DNA of 64,000 nucleotides from contig NC_134085.1 of assembly GCF_000715075.1 (NCBI RefSeq), positions 157,136,178 to 157,200,177 on the forward strand, in the 5' to 3' direction. This DNA is from Nicotiana tabacum (Eukaryota > Streptophyta > Magnoliopsida > Solanales > Solanaceae). A program made the translations under genes and the position numbers. Positions within the stretch are counted from its first letter, which is position 1. Every line of letters starts with the position of its first letter. This document shows positions 49,401-60,018 of this stretch, one piece after another. The notes under the pieces are model-generated. The model had not been told where the DNA came from and ran no database searches. It worked only from the letters and a program-made list of their open reading frames with translations.

Positions 49401-49664
49401 TAATCTGTCTGAATCAATCTTTCTAAAACCAGTGCAGCAGAGACTCAGAGTAGCTTTACGAATATATAATGCCCAAATAAATTTTCAAAATACTATGCCA
49501 AAAGACTGTTCATAGGCTAGATCAGTTTACGAATATCAAAGCATAAACTATAAGGAACCAAAAAAAATAGATAAGTGAATACACATAAAATAAAACTGTT
49601 CATGATTGAAACTTACACTGAGAAATTGCTGCAATTCGGGAGAGCTTAGGGCTGATGGATCCAT
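46450..49664 (-). CDS. TIM8: Mitochondrial import chaperone Tim8, two exons, 78 aa
   Basis: Exon 1 is 49664-49617 (16 codons, MDPSALSSPELQQFLS) with donor GTAAGT. Exon 2 is 46638-46450 after acceptor TTTATGCAG. The 78-residue product has the twin CX3C pattern of small Tim proteins: C35/C39 and C55/C59, separated by 15 residues, with KFSSSES between. In the intermembrane space Tim8 forms a ring with Tim13 that escorts hydrophobic precursors to the inner and outer membranes; import depends on disulfide formation by Mia40. Length matches the usual Tim8 size. The single intron, 46639-49616, is almost 3 kb and contains an L1-like LINE fragment and an RTE fragment. Confidence 0.93.
47798..48250 (-). 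repeat. Copy of the CGTGCTTTTAATATA-ended repeat, split by a LINE
   Basis: TATACTATATTAAAAGCACAAAGCCCC is the reverse complement of the repeat end seen at 32600-32635. I give it here only as the TATATTAAAAGCAC and AAAGCCCC blocks. The LINE at 47830-48126 inserted right at this end. The far border is uncertain. Confidence 0.4.
47830..48126 (+). mobile_element. 5'-truncated L1-like LINE end with 13-bp TSD
   Basis: The fragment encodes the last 61 codons of an L1-type ORF2, with ILWCIWTKRNQRCFDG, then a stop and a short 3' UTR ending TTCATCAAAAAG. The 13-bp duplication GCACAAAGCCCCT stands at 47817-47829 and 48127-48139. Severe 5' truncation is typical of LINE insertion. It lies in the Tim8 intron in the antisense direction. 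Confidence 0.88.
48395..48798 (-). mobile_element. RTE-type LINE 3' end fragment
   Basis: The plus strand shows AATACAACAACAATAACG, then CCCACAAGTGAGGCCTGGGA and GTGTACGCAGACCTTACCCC, then GATAGACCCTCGGCTCAA. This is the reverse complement of the tail of the RTE LINE at 57820-58629. A-rich and decayed RTE-like sequence continues to about 48798. It lies in the Tim8 intron, in the gene's sense direction. Confidence 0.65.
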
Positions 49665-49945
49665 GGAACTTTTGGTTTACGAATGCTATTTTCTGGTTCT
49701 CGCGGAGAAGAGTAAAGATTTCTTGACTAAAACCTTAGGTAAAACCCTAACAAAAGTCGGTTGAAGCCGACGGGTTATATGAGATGGGCTATAATTGGAT
49801 ACCAGAACTAGGACAGGCCCGTTTTCCTACCAAATTCGGATTATTAGCCCACTGTTATCTGTTACGCATAAGCCTGCTAAGGGTTTTTTGTTGGGCAAGT
49901 TACATGACCCGTCCGCAAAAATTACATAAAATATAAATTTTCTAG

Positions 49946-49946
<1 letters not shown>

Positions 49947-50006
<60 letters not shown>
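49947..50006. repeat. (TA)n microsatellite upstream of Tim8
   Basis: About 60 bases of perfect TA repeat, about 280 bases upstream of the Tim8 start codon. Confidence 0.95.
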
Positions 50007-50009
<3 letters not shown>

Positions 50010-53000
50010 TAGAAGGGGTAATTTCAGTTCATAATTTTGATAATACCGTAACAACATAGGTTTGCAGAATAAGAAAGAGAGAGTACCGAGTAGGATTTTA
50101 CGACATAAGACTTTAATCACAACAAATTTTTACCACAAAATTTTTATCTTTTTACCTTATAAATTTTACCGTACCATAAAGTTATTGACTATTATAGATT
50201 TTTAATTATATACTTATTTTTATTGACTTTATATGATAGATCTTGAGTGAAGAGCACTGAGTAGGATCTTACAATATATAAAATAAAAATAAAAATTTAA
50301 TGCCTATTAATTTCCCGAGCTATAATCCAGAACTATTTGCTAGAAGCCTAAACACAAGTTTAGAAGAGTTTAAGCTAGACATAGAAACCAGATTTTACTC
50401 GATAACAGATTTAGCCATACATTTTATATATCTAAAACAAAATAAGAGAATCTGTTCAGACCTATAAAGAAAACAACTTCATTTGATAATTTTACTATTA
50501 TCATATCATCAACCATACCATCTAAGAAGAATTATATAATTTTATTTTATCTAGGAATTTTATTTTATCTTGGGGGGCATTCCGAGAAATATATAAGTAT
50601 AGAAGAAAGTACATGTAAATATTTAGTTTTCCTATATATATATATATATATATATATATTACTGAATTATTTATGGGAACGATTATAATGTGTGGTTTCC
50701 CTTTTCTGTTTTAAAGCATAGAAGGTGTCATTATCTTTGAAGAATTCTTTTTCTCGAGTGATTTTGAAGAATTTGTTAGACACTACGAAGCAATTAACCT
50801 AATTTGGATATTTTTTATCGCCTGTTTAATTTACTTTAGATTTAGTTACATGTGGAGATAATACGGTTAAAACTTGAAGTGATGCTGCTCATTAAATTCT
50901 TCGTTAGACAAAAATATATTTCTGGATTATATATATATATATATTGACAATATAAAAAGATTTCAAACTGTATTTTTTAGTTTACTAACAACAACAAGCC
51001 ATTTCATGTTCTATAGGTTACTACTCCATGTTTCTATCAATGATACTTATAATTGGATTTTAAGTACCTTGAATGTGTAGAATTAATTTCTTTACCCTAT
51101 TAGTGTCCATAATTTTAACTATTTAAATTGAATACACTTTGGATATATCATTTCAAATTAGTTGCAATTTGATAGTTGCACATTCTAATCCTATCAAAAA
51201 GTTATTAGATCTTCTACTTTACCTTCTCATATGTATTATTCACGAGCCTGACTCATGTCAAATTTAAGAGGTAAAAGCAATCTGCATATCATTTTTTCAC
51301 AAACAAAAATTGCAGTTCCTTTTGTTTTTTACTAACAAGTTCGACAAACCAAAATGTAGAATAAATTTTGCTTATGTAAAGCTCTATTGTATATCTTAAT
51401 TAAAAGGTAACCAACCATCTAATGATGGCTTTTCCTTTAAATTATCTTTCTTTCTTTTTCCTTTTTGCCCCCTATGGAGGGATATTTATGTCCTATTTCC
51501 AGTGGAATGACAACTTAATGTTGTCCCGTCAATGAAATTTTCCTAGCCTCGGAAGGAACTGACAAAGAAAGAGAGAAAAAGAAATGCTTTTAGAATATTC
51601 TACAAGTTCGAGGTTAAGAAACAAAAGAACTTAAATTAGAGTTTAACTTTTATATATCGACATTTATAAAATAATTTTTACTCACTAAAAAGATAACTAT
51701 TGAAATCGTTCATAAGCAGAGTAAAATTCTTTGTTCGGATAAAAACTCAACTCATTACATTATCAGCTTATGTAAGTTAAATTAAATAAATTATATCCAT
51801 GGATGAAATCAGCCACAAGGGAGCTGACTTTTATGAAGAAAAGATCTTTTGGAGAAACAAAAGCTAAGCAACATCTTCTCAACGAAGCAAAGCACCTATC
51901 CAATTCCAAATCAGTCAATTGGCCCTCTCACTCCTTCTACCTCTCTATCTTTTCTTAGGATATATCTTTGCCTTTTTTTTCTCAAAGCAAAAAAAGCATA
52001 TAGCTTTTTCTTCCTTTCTTTTATTACTTTCGAGCCAAAAGATTTTCAAAAAACAACCCTGACGAAAAGAAATTACACTAATTCACAGTACCAGATTTCT
52101 CTCTGCCGAATTCTCACTAATTAATCAATTAATAATTAGTGAGGCAATTATAACAAGGAAGATGTGGAGGGATGAGCTTTTTAAGTCAGAATTCCAATAT
52201 CAAATTAAAGTGAAAGACTATATATCTATTAGTAATTCAAAAGTAAACACTATTATGACATGAGATTGTTTCTTAATGCAATCTGAACTTCTTTTCTTTT
52301 TTATTGGTCCAAAATTGACCTTACTTGCATGATATCTTTTATCTCCTTCCACATATTCAAGCTAATAGAAGTAAATACATATTGATAATTACGTGTTAAT
52401 ATTTCAAACTGAAATTCGTCTTATCGAGTAATACGTAGGCCATCTTTTCACACTTGAAACCTTTACACACATTTCTACTGAACTTCAAATAACAGTATAT
52501 TCATATGAGTATATTTTTGGGATGAATAGAACAATAAGAAAGCACAGAACAAAATTTAATTTAATTTTATTTAACAGTATCAATTAAATTTGTATTTCTC
52601 CTTGTATTTGGAATTGAAATTTGGGACAGACCCTCTGTTATTTTGGCAATTCCTTATTTTTATTACAATTTACATTGCGTAGTGTGGTCATATGTTTATT
52701 TCCTTGCTATGTAAGAAAGAAAACTGTGAGTAAAATAAAGAAAATAATGAAAGATATATACTTATATATCTGTAAACGTGAAAATAGAGATAGGGGGCTA
52801 AGCATGCACTATTGATGGTTTGCTTTACTGCTTTTGATTGCTTTATAAGTTTTGAGAAAGAAAAAAACAAGGCATTTGTTTACATGGGTTATGACTCAAT
52901 TGTGTCCAAAATGCAGTCACAATAAAGTAAACCTTACCACGTCCTAAATACACGAGGGCATGAAACTTTATCGGGCTCGTGCATCTCTTTTTCTTTTCTA

Positions 53001-53925
53001 ATTATAATAGTTTATATGTTGGATTAATAGTCAATTCAAGAGCAAATGTCAAACGTTGCAAGTGAGCCAGTCGTTGCTTTTATGACTCTTTAGTTTTTTT
53101 CGCTTGCTTTTGAAATATAAAGTTAGAAAAGATTAATCTTTGTTATTGTTGTCAACAAACAATTTCTACGCATGATCATTTTTATTTATTCTTTTTTTTA
53201 ACCTAATTTTATTTATATTATAGGAGTGACATTTTGGTTTTTTGTTGAGTTTTTAAAATGTTAGGTAGGAAACGACTTCCAAACGCTTTAACTAGACAGT
53301 CTATAGATAATCTACTATAACGTAAAAAGAATGGAATGATTGAACAAGAATTTAACGGCTTTTTTCTTCCTTTTTCTGTTCACCTTTGAATTTTAAATTT
53401 TATACACCTTTAAAGCAAAAATAGAAGTTTTACCAATGAATTAAAGCTCAATCCATAAGAGTAAATGGATAAATAAATCTATGGAATTGCCTAACTAGCA
53501 TCTAGTTCCCAATAAAAGAAGAACTAAAAGCATAATCTGAAGCTAGTGTATTTCATGTGTAGGGATTCTATTCCCCTTATTTGGTATAGGAACTTCCTTT
53601 TGTTTGTCCGCTTTTATTACAAGCTACTAGTATTACATTGTGTGCCGCGACTTCCATGCAAAGTTTTTGCTTCTCTTTGAAGTTTTAAGGAAGACATAAA
53701 AGATTAACTCATGCAAAAGTTACCCAATTTTCAGAAAGGAAAAGAGAGAGCATAGTATATATATATAGTTATCTATTTGATTATAGATTTAACCATATAC
53801 CATGTTACACTAATTCATCTTATTTTAACATGTCATAACTAGTAATCTTGCCATATTATTCTTCATATTACTAATATCATTTTTAATGAGTAATATATAT
53901 CTCTAATTATCTTTTATATTCAAAA
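50007..53925. other. AT-rich intergenic stretch, no gene seen
   Basis: It contains shorter TA runs (50633-50659, 50929-50943) but no convincing coding sequence. Open readings near 51849-52124 and 52621-52815 lack any recognisable motif and have the local AT-rich composition. Confidence 0.5.
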
Positions 53926-54105
53926 ACGGCAGCTCGGTGCACTAAGTTCCTGCTATGCGCGGGGTCCAGGGAAGAGCCGGACTATAAGGGTCTATTGTAT
54001 GCAGACTTACAATGCATTTCTGCAAGAGGCAGTTTCCACTGCTTGAACCTGTGACCTCCTGGTCATATGACAACAACTATATTAGTTACGACAAGGCTCC
54101 CCTTC
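53926..54105 (-). mobile_element. Au-type SINE upstream of the NAC gene
   Basis: Read on the minus strand it has the Au-SINE order: GAGCCTTGTCGTAACTAA head, GGAGGTCACAGGTTCAAGC (box B), TTGCAGAAATGCATTG, then GGACCCCGCGCATAGCAGG and CTTAGTGCACCGAGCTGCC. TATCTTTTATATTCAAA on the left and TATCTTTTTCAAAC on the right may be a decayed target duplication. It ends about 450 bases upstream of the NAC start codon. Confidence 0.85.
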
Positions 54106-54414
54106 TATCTTTTTCAAACTTCTAGTATCATTTGTAATGAGTAATATTTTTTTATATTATCAGAGTATAATTATACTGTTTGAATATAGAAGGAATATTA
54201 AAGGAAATTGGGAGCTTAGTTCGTGTTGATATATGTGCTGCATGAACTTCAATTAGAAGTATTCGCTAGGAATCGTAAGGATTAAGAGTTCAAACTTCAC
54301 TTACTTTTAATTAAAAAAGAAAAGATACTTTTGTCTCATGATCAGAAAGGGCCCCACTCGTAAGAAGATAAAATTAGCTGCGTATAGAATCCCTTTCAAT
54401 TTCATTGGATCTTA

Positions 54415-54424
54415 CTATAAATAG
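54415..54424 (+). promoter_or_regulatory. Predicted TATA box of the NAC gene
   Basis: CTATAAATAG lies about 130 bases upstream of the NAC ATG. This would give a start site near 54450 in a CT-rich stretch (CTACTCACTACTCTTCC) and a leader of about 105 bases. Confidence 0.6.
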
Positions 54425-54555
54425 TCAATATTACTGCTACGTCTACTCACTACTCTTCCTTCCTTAATTCTCTCTGGTATTCATTAATTTCCATCTCAAA
54501 CACTCAAAAGCTTGAGAGAGATATACAGTGCATAAATTAAGTGGAAGATTAATTT

Positions 54556-56012
54556 ATGGACAAGTTCAACTTCGTAAAAGATGGAGCCATAAAACTGCCT
54601 CCAGGTTTTCGATTTCAGCCAACTGAAGAAGAGATTGTGTTTCAATACTTGATTCGCAAAACATTTTCTTGCCCCTTACCTGCTTCTATCATTCCTGAAA
54701 TCAATATTTGCAAGCACGACCCCTGGGATTTGCCTGGTAATTAACTTCACTCCCCCTTTATTTCTTTCCTACTTCCCTTTTTCCATACTTTCTTCATTTT
54801 TCTTTTTCCAAAAGTTAAATTCTTTGCGGTGATTGTTAATAGTTACATAAGAAAATTAAATTAACTCGGTACATAGTTTGAAAGAATTGTCCATTCGGTT
54901 GGATACTTCATTTTACCAATTAAATTCAAAACTTGCTAATCGTACGTGCATGCATAGGGATATATAGTTTGCTTATAATCTTATTACTACTTATTGATAG
55001 AAGAAGTACTAGAAAATATGGCTAAGAAAACATCTTGATGAGGATAAAAGAGTTTTATTCCTAAACTTAACTTTCAAGAATAGTTTAGGGTAAAAAAATT
55101 CCATCACATACAGTATGAGACTTAATTACCTATATATATTTGATGATATACAGGTGATATAGAGCAGGATAGATATTTCTTCAGCAACAAGGAAGCTAAA
55201 TACAGGAATGGTAATCGCTCCAACAGGGCAACTTCAAGTGGCTGTTGGAAACCAACTGGTTTAGACAAACAAATTACATGCTCAAAAAGAAAGCCAATTC
55301 TTGGGATGAAGAAAACTCTAGTTTTCTACAAAGGAAAGAGTTCTCATGCTTCTAGAACTGAATGGATTATGCATGAATATCGCCTTGTTCTCCCCAAAAA
55401 TCAACCCTTCAATTTCCACCATTTCAAGAAATCCTCTCAGGTAATATAATGCTCCATTTGGCCATTTTCATTTCTAGTAGTATAAGTTTTAGAAAGGGAG
55501 CCTTGGGTAACTGGTAAGTTACTGCCATGTGACGTGTTGCAAGCCGTGAAAACAGTCTCTTGCATAAATGCAGGGTAAGGGTGCATACAATAGACCCTTA
55601 GCTTGTGGTCCGGCTCTTCCCCGAATCCCAGCGAGAGCTTAGTGCACCGGGCTGCTCTTTTATAAGTTTAAAACTTAAAAAGACTATTAATATATGTCAA
55701 ATGTTTTACTTGAATTTAATATCATTTTCTTTGCAATTGCAGAGTTCTATGGTTCAAATTGGAAATTGGGTACTTTGTCATATATTCATGAAAAGAAGAA
55801 ATGGAAAATGTGATCAAGACATTCTAGAGGCTGATCATCAGCATGTCCAAACACCAAAACAGACATTGTATTATGATTTTATGAGAGAAGATTTGAGTTA
55901 TAGAGCAATTTCCTCTTGCTCTTCTTCTTTGAGTAATGATGATTCAAGTGAGGTTTCTTCAAGTCCAAGTGGTCTAGTAGAGCATGAAGAAGCTAGCAAT
56001 CGAGCTCTTTGA
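54556..56012 (+). CDS. NAC transcription factor, NAC083/VNI2-like, three exons, 245 aa
   Basis: The exons are 54556-54736, 55154-55440 and 55743-56012 with GT-AG introns. Intron 1 splits the glycine codon of DPWDLPG. The NAC DNA-binding domain covers about residues 12-175: subdomain A LPPGFRFQPTEEEIVFQYL, B PLPASIIPEINICKHDPWDLP, C RYFFSNKEAKYRNGNRSNRA, D GMKKTLVFYKGKSSHASRTE, E NWVLCHIFMKRR. The common GYWKATG reads GCWKPTG here (residues 90-96), two unusual changes. The tail contains YYDFMRED and a serine-rich stretch, as in Arabidopsis NAC083/VNI2, a repressor of xylem vessel differentiation also tied to leaf ageing and salt response. That function is an inference from resemblance. An Au SINE lies in intron 2. 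Confidence 0.92.
55490..55660 (+). mobile_element. Au-type SINE in NAC intron 2, TSD TATAAGTTT
   Basis: The head GAGCCTTGGGTAACTGGTAA starts at 55498, and the tail ends GTGCACCGGGCTGCTCTTT. The 9-bp duplication TATAAGTTT stands at 55481-55489 and 55661-55669. It fills over half of the 302-base intron and lies in the gene's sense direction. Confidence 0.88.
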
Positions 56013-57029
56013 TATACTTTCATTTTCTGATTGATGCAATAATTAATATATTTTGTTCTTTTTCCCTTTTTAACACGGGAAATTAACCGTGGTCCTAGCT
56101 ACTTACTCTTCACGTGACTCAAACCTTCTGACGTACCAGTTGATGGTAGATCGAGTTAGTTTATTTTCTTTCTATCGCAGAAATATTCAACATTGACAAA
56201 TGGTTATTTAGTCCACATATGCTTCATTAAGAGTGAGTATATATATCTTTTATGTTGTATATTTCGCCAGCTTTAGCACGTCTTTAATCATTTAGAATAA
56301 TTAAAAGTTAAATTCGTTCATAACGCTAACTTATTATACTGTAAAAAAATACACGTACACATGGTGCTTGAGTTCATTTTTAATTATCGGAAAAAGAATC
56401 CACTTTTGTTGCTTACTCTCAAAATTTAATGAAGTAATGAAATCCTTCTGAGTTCATAACAACGAAGCCTGATAAAAGGGGCATCTCCGAAATTAAGATA
56501 TTAAGAAATAGGATGGAAATAATGAATAGCTCAAGTCAACGGAGAATTCAAGTAGTATAAAATTTAGGGAAACAGTTAAAAGATATCACTCCTCTATCAT
56601 ACGGAGTATTTTAATTTTACTATTCGTTATACTTTGAAACTATTTATATCATTACCGTTAGCAGATTCTCTCAAATTTGCATATCTTTGACCTAACAGAT
56701 CTCCAACAATAAGTATAACAAATGATAATTTTGAGCAATAGCAAAAATAGATGGATAAATTTGAACCTTTTTTCGAAAAATATTTTGGCACGTCCAATTC
56801 ACTTGGTCCACCTAGGAGCTTTGTTAGGGCAAATAAAGAACATTTTGATGAATGATCCTAAAGTATAATGCGGTAAAATTAAGATATTTTGATTAGTAAA
56901 CCAGTAAATATGGAACTTTTTCCTAAAATTTAATTACCAAATTCTACGGCAATTTTACCAAGCAGTTAAATCATTTGCATAATTCAATAATTTCCGGAAG
57001 CTGGATTAGAGATGAAATCGTTCTTCTCC
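56013..57029. other. NAC 3' flank, no further gene
   Basis: The first few hundred bases are the NAC 3' UTR and flank. The rest is AT-rich and without recognisable features. Confidence 0.5.
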
Positions 57030-57038
57030 TTCCATATA

Positions 57039-57222
57039 TATTTTTTTGGTTTCTCGTCCGATATCCAATATCCATAGTGGAGCCCAACTATTCCGGATTA
57101 CATATTGGGGTAAATCGCTCCCTAATAAAGGCGATTGCATACCAAAAGCTCGAACTCGAAACCTCTTGTTAAGGATGAAGGAGTACTTACCACTCCACCA
57201 CAAACTTGTTGGTAGATCGTCT
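57039..57222 (-). mobile_element. TS-type SINE with 9-bp TSD
   Basis: The plus strand runs from GGTTTCTCGTCCGATATCC through GGATTACATATTGGGGTAAA and TCGAACTCGAAACCTCTTG to CCACTCCACCACAAACTTG, the reverse complement of the SINE at 29453. TTCCATATA stands at 57030-57038 and 57223-57231. Confidence 0.85.
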
Positions 57223-57231
57223 TTCCATATA

Positions 57232-57819
57232 ATACATACTGAATGATGAAAGAACTCGGAGGTGTAGTAAAAGAAGAAGCTAATGAGAAAAAAGCACTAA
57301 AGCAGATAAGTCAACTAATTCAATGGGAAGAAAAAAGGAATTGTTGTTCCCATGAGAAAAAGTGAACTGAAGAATCCAATTTTTTGACATAATTTTCTAG
57401 GTAAAAGAAGCTGCGCTGTGTACGAATGAAAGAGCTTTTGGAATCAAAAGGCTGTAACATTTTGTACTTTTTCTGCTGAAAATTTGATAAGTATCAAAGG
57501 AGAGGTTGGGGAAGAAGCAAGCAAGGTATATACTCTTTCTTTTACTGTTCTTTTTCCTGCTAGATATATTCTTTCTTTTCATTTTTCTCTACGTTAGCAG
57601 TGGTAGCAGCAAAATATTATACGAACCAAAGCACATTTGCACATGCGCCCACTTTCTTCTTTCTTTTAGCGGAAAAGTCCTTTGAAAAATGAAAAGATTT
57701 CTCCAAGAAATTACAATGTAAAGCCGCAAGTTTTCCTCTTTTCCCTTTTGGTTAAATTTCAGTAATGTGACGGGGCCAATAAAAGAAAGTTATATAATAT
57801 GACAAGAAAGTGCTACCGA
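57232..57819. other. Unannotated stretch
   Basis: I see no gene or recognisable repeat here. Confidence 0.5.
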
Positions 57820-58629
57820 TACTCAAAGGTAAGTTTTATAGAGCTGTGGTTAGACCGGTCATGTTGTATGGGGTGGAGTGTTGACCGGTTAAGAACTCCC
57901 ATATCCAGAGGATGAAGATAGCAGAGACCAGGATGCTGAGGTGGATGTGCGGGCACACTACGATAGATAAGATTAGGAATGAAGATATTCGGAAGAAGGT
58001 GGGCGTGACCCCTGTGGATGACAAGATGCGGGAAGCGAGGCTCACATGGTTCGGGCACGTGCGGAGGAGAAGCTTTGATGCTCTGGTGAGGAGGTGTGAG
58101 TGGTTGGCCGTGGTGGGTACGAGAAGAGGTAGAGGGAGGCCTAAGAAGTATTGGGGAGAGATGATCAGGCAGGACATGGTACGATTGCAGATTTCCGAGA
58201 ACATGACCCTTGATAGGAAGGTCTGGAGGTCAAGCATTAGGGTTGTAGGTTAGAAGGTAGTAGAGCTTTCCTTACTTCATACCCGGGGTGAGGCGGAGTT
58301 GGATTAGGGTTGATCTTAGATGGCTTGCAGTTTATGTTGAGTCCACACTATCCTTGCGGTTTATCTTAGCCCCGGGCGTTAGATACTGATTACTGTTATT
58401 GCATGTCATTTATCTTTTGGTTGTTATGCTTCTGTTACTATTACGGTTTCTACTGGAGTTACTAAGGAATTGTCTTTTTCTTATTTTTTTATTTCCGTAT
58501 TTCTGAGTTGAGGGTCTATCGGAAACAACCTCTCTACCCTATCGGGGTAGGGGTAAGGTCTGCGTACACATTATCCTGCCCAGACCCTACTTTGTGGGAT
58601 TTTACTGGGTAGTTGTTGTTGTTGTTGTG
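57820..58629 (+). mobile_element. 5'-truncated RTE-type LINE
   Basis: The coding part reads KFYRAVVRPVMLYGVEC, a TGA where tryptophan is usual (near 57881), then [20 protein letters not shown] and [15 protein letters not shown], ending at 58253. This is the C-terminal end of RTE ORF2. The 3' UTR holds GGGTCTATCGGAAACAACC and GGGGTAAGGTCTGCGTACAC, and ends in a (TTG)n tail near 58629. RT and endonuclease are missing. Confidence 0.85.
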
Positions 58630-60018
58630 ACAGTAGAGCTGTCAAATTTGGCCCAAATTCCGTTCGGAGTCAGATTCAAAATTTAAATTTAACTAGGTCA
58701 AATTTTTAGGATTTTTAGCATTGTCTTTAATGTATTGTTAAAATTATGAGTTCAAATATAATATTTATTGAAATTTTAGTAGGTTTTACATATAAATTAA
58801 ATTCATACATCGTATCGAAAGTATTCAATTGAATTCGTAGTCGAAAGACTACATTTGCCCCAGTTCGTATCATCTATCCACCCGCTCAATGTTTGATGGG
58901 CCAGCTATGTCCATTTATAAGTAGTTCATTACAAAAATTGATCAATTCATAAAATATTACTAATATTAACCAAATATTATTAATATTAGCCAATTAACTA
59001 TTTGTAGAAAAAAATGTCAAACTTTTGCTTCCTTTTGTGGGTGTTATTAGAATAGATTGGGTACATCTTAAGGAGCTTGAATCTCAGTTTTGGGATGATT
59101 TGGTAAAGTTTTGAGGTGGTTTGAATTAAAATTCGAAGTAAAAACTGAACATGAAAAAAAAATGATATGTGTATCACACTGTTATCATTTATGTATCATA
59201 TATATATCATATATGTATCATATTTGTATCAATTGTGTATCACATGTATATCCATGTATACCTATGTGTGAGATACATGTTTGATACATGTGTCGCAGAA
59301 GAATTTTTTATCTCGTTTTAATTACGAATTTTGATACAAAATTAGTCCAAATCACCTCCAATCTTCCTCAAATTTTGTATATTGAATTATCTATATATTT
59401 TCAATGAATTTCAACTATACGCATTGAAAAAATTCCTTTTTTGCGTAGATTTTTGGAATATTGTATTTTTTGTATTTTTTGTATTTCATCATCTTATTTG
59501 CTACCTCGTCCATGAAATTTCCTTTCTGTCTTGTATCTAATGTTGCTAATCACGCTTAGAAATATGAAGAGTGATTTTTGCATGTGATTCTTTGAGAGAA
59601 AGAACTTTATTTATTTGATTTTTCAATTTTTATATGTACTTGGCTAGTTTTGGTAAGTCTATGACTAATGGCCAGATATTTAAATTGAGACTTATTTGAG
59701 ACATTTGTGTAAAATCCCCTATTATGATTATGATAAGAATACTAGATCAGATTAAATTAAACCCCTATTGTTTGGTCAGAACTACCCCAAGTTGAATTGG
59801 GGCCGGTTGAAAAATGGGGCACGTTGTAATACCCGTTTATTTGGGCACTTTTTCACGTGTATACAAGATTTTAAATTTATTTATCCGTTTTTTTTTAATT
59901 TTTATATTTACAAAAAATAACTAAAGTTTTTTATAAAATATATATCAAAATCTATAATTTATCTACAACTTAAATACATATTGTTGTACAAAATCCGGTC
60001 AAATACAATTTACATATA
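58630..60018. repeat. AT-rich stretch with a TGTATC-rich tract and inverted arms
   Basis: Positions 59165-59290 repeat TGTATCA and ATATGTATCA units and their complements. Flanking arms are partly inverted (GAGGTGGTTTGAATTAAAA against AGTCCAAATCACCTCC), as at 35391-36350. No gene is visible. Confidence 0.45.

Noticed and set aside
57836..58237. 133-aa minus-strand reading
   Set aside because: It is the complement of the RTE LINE coding end and has no independent support.
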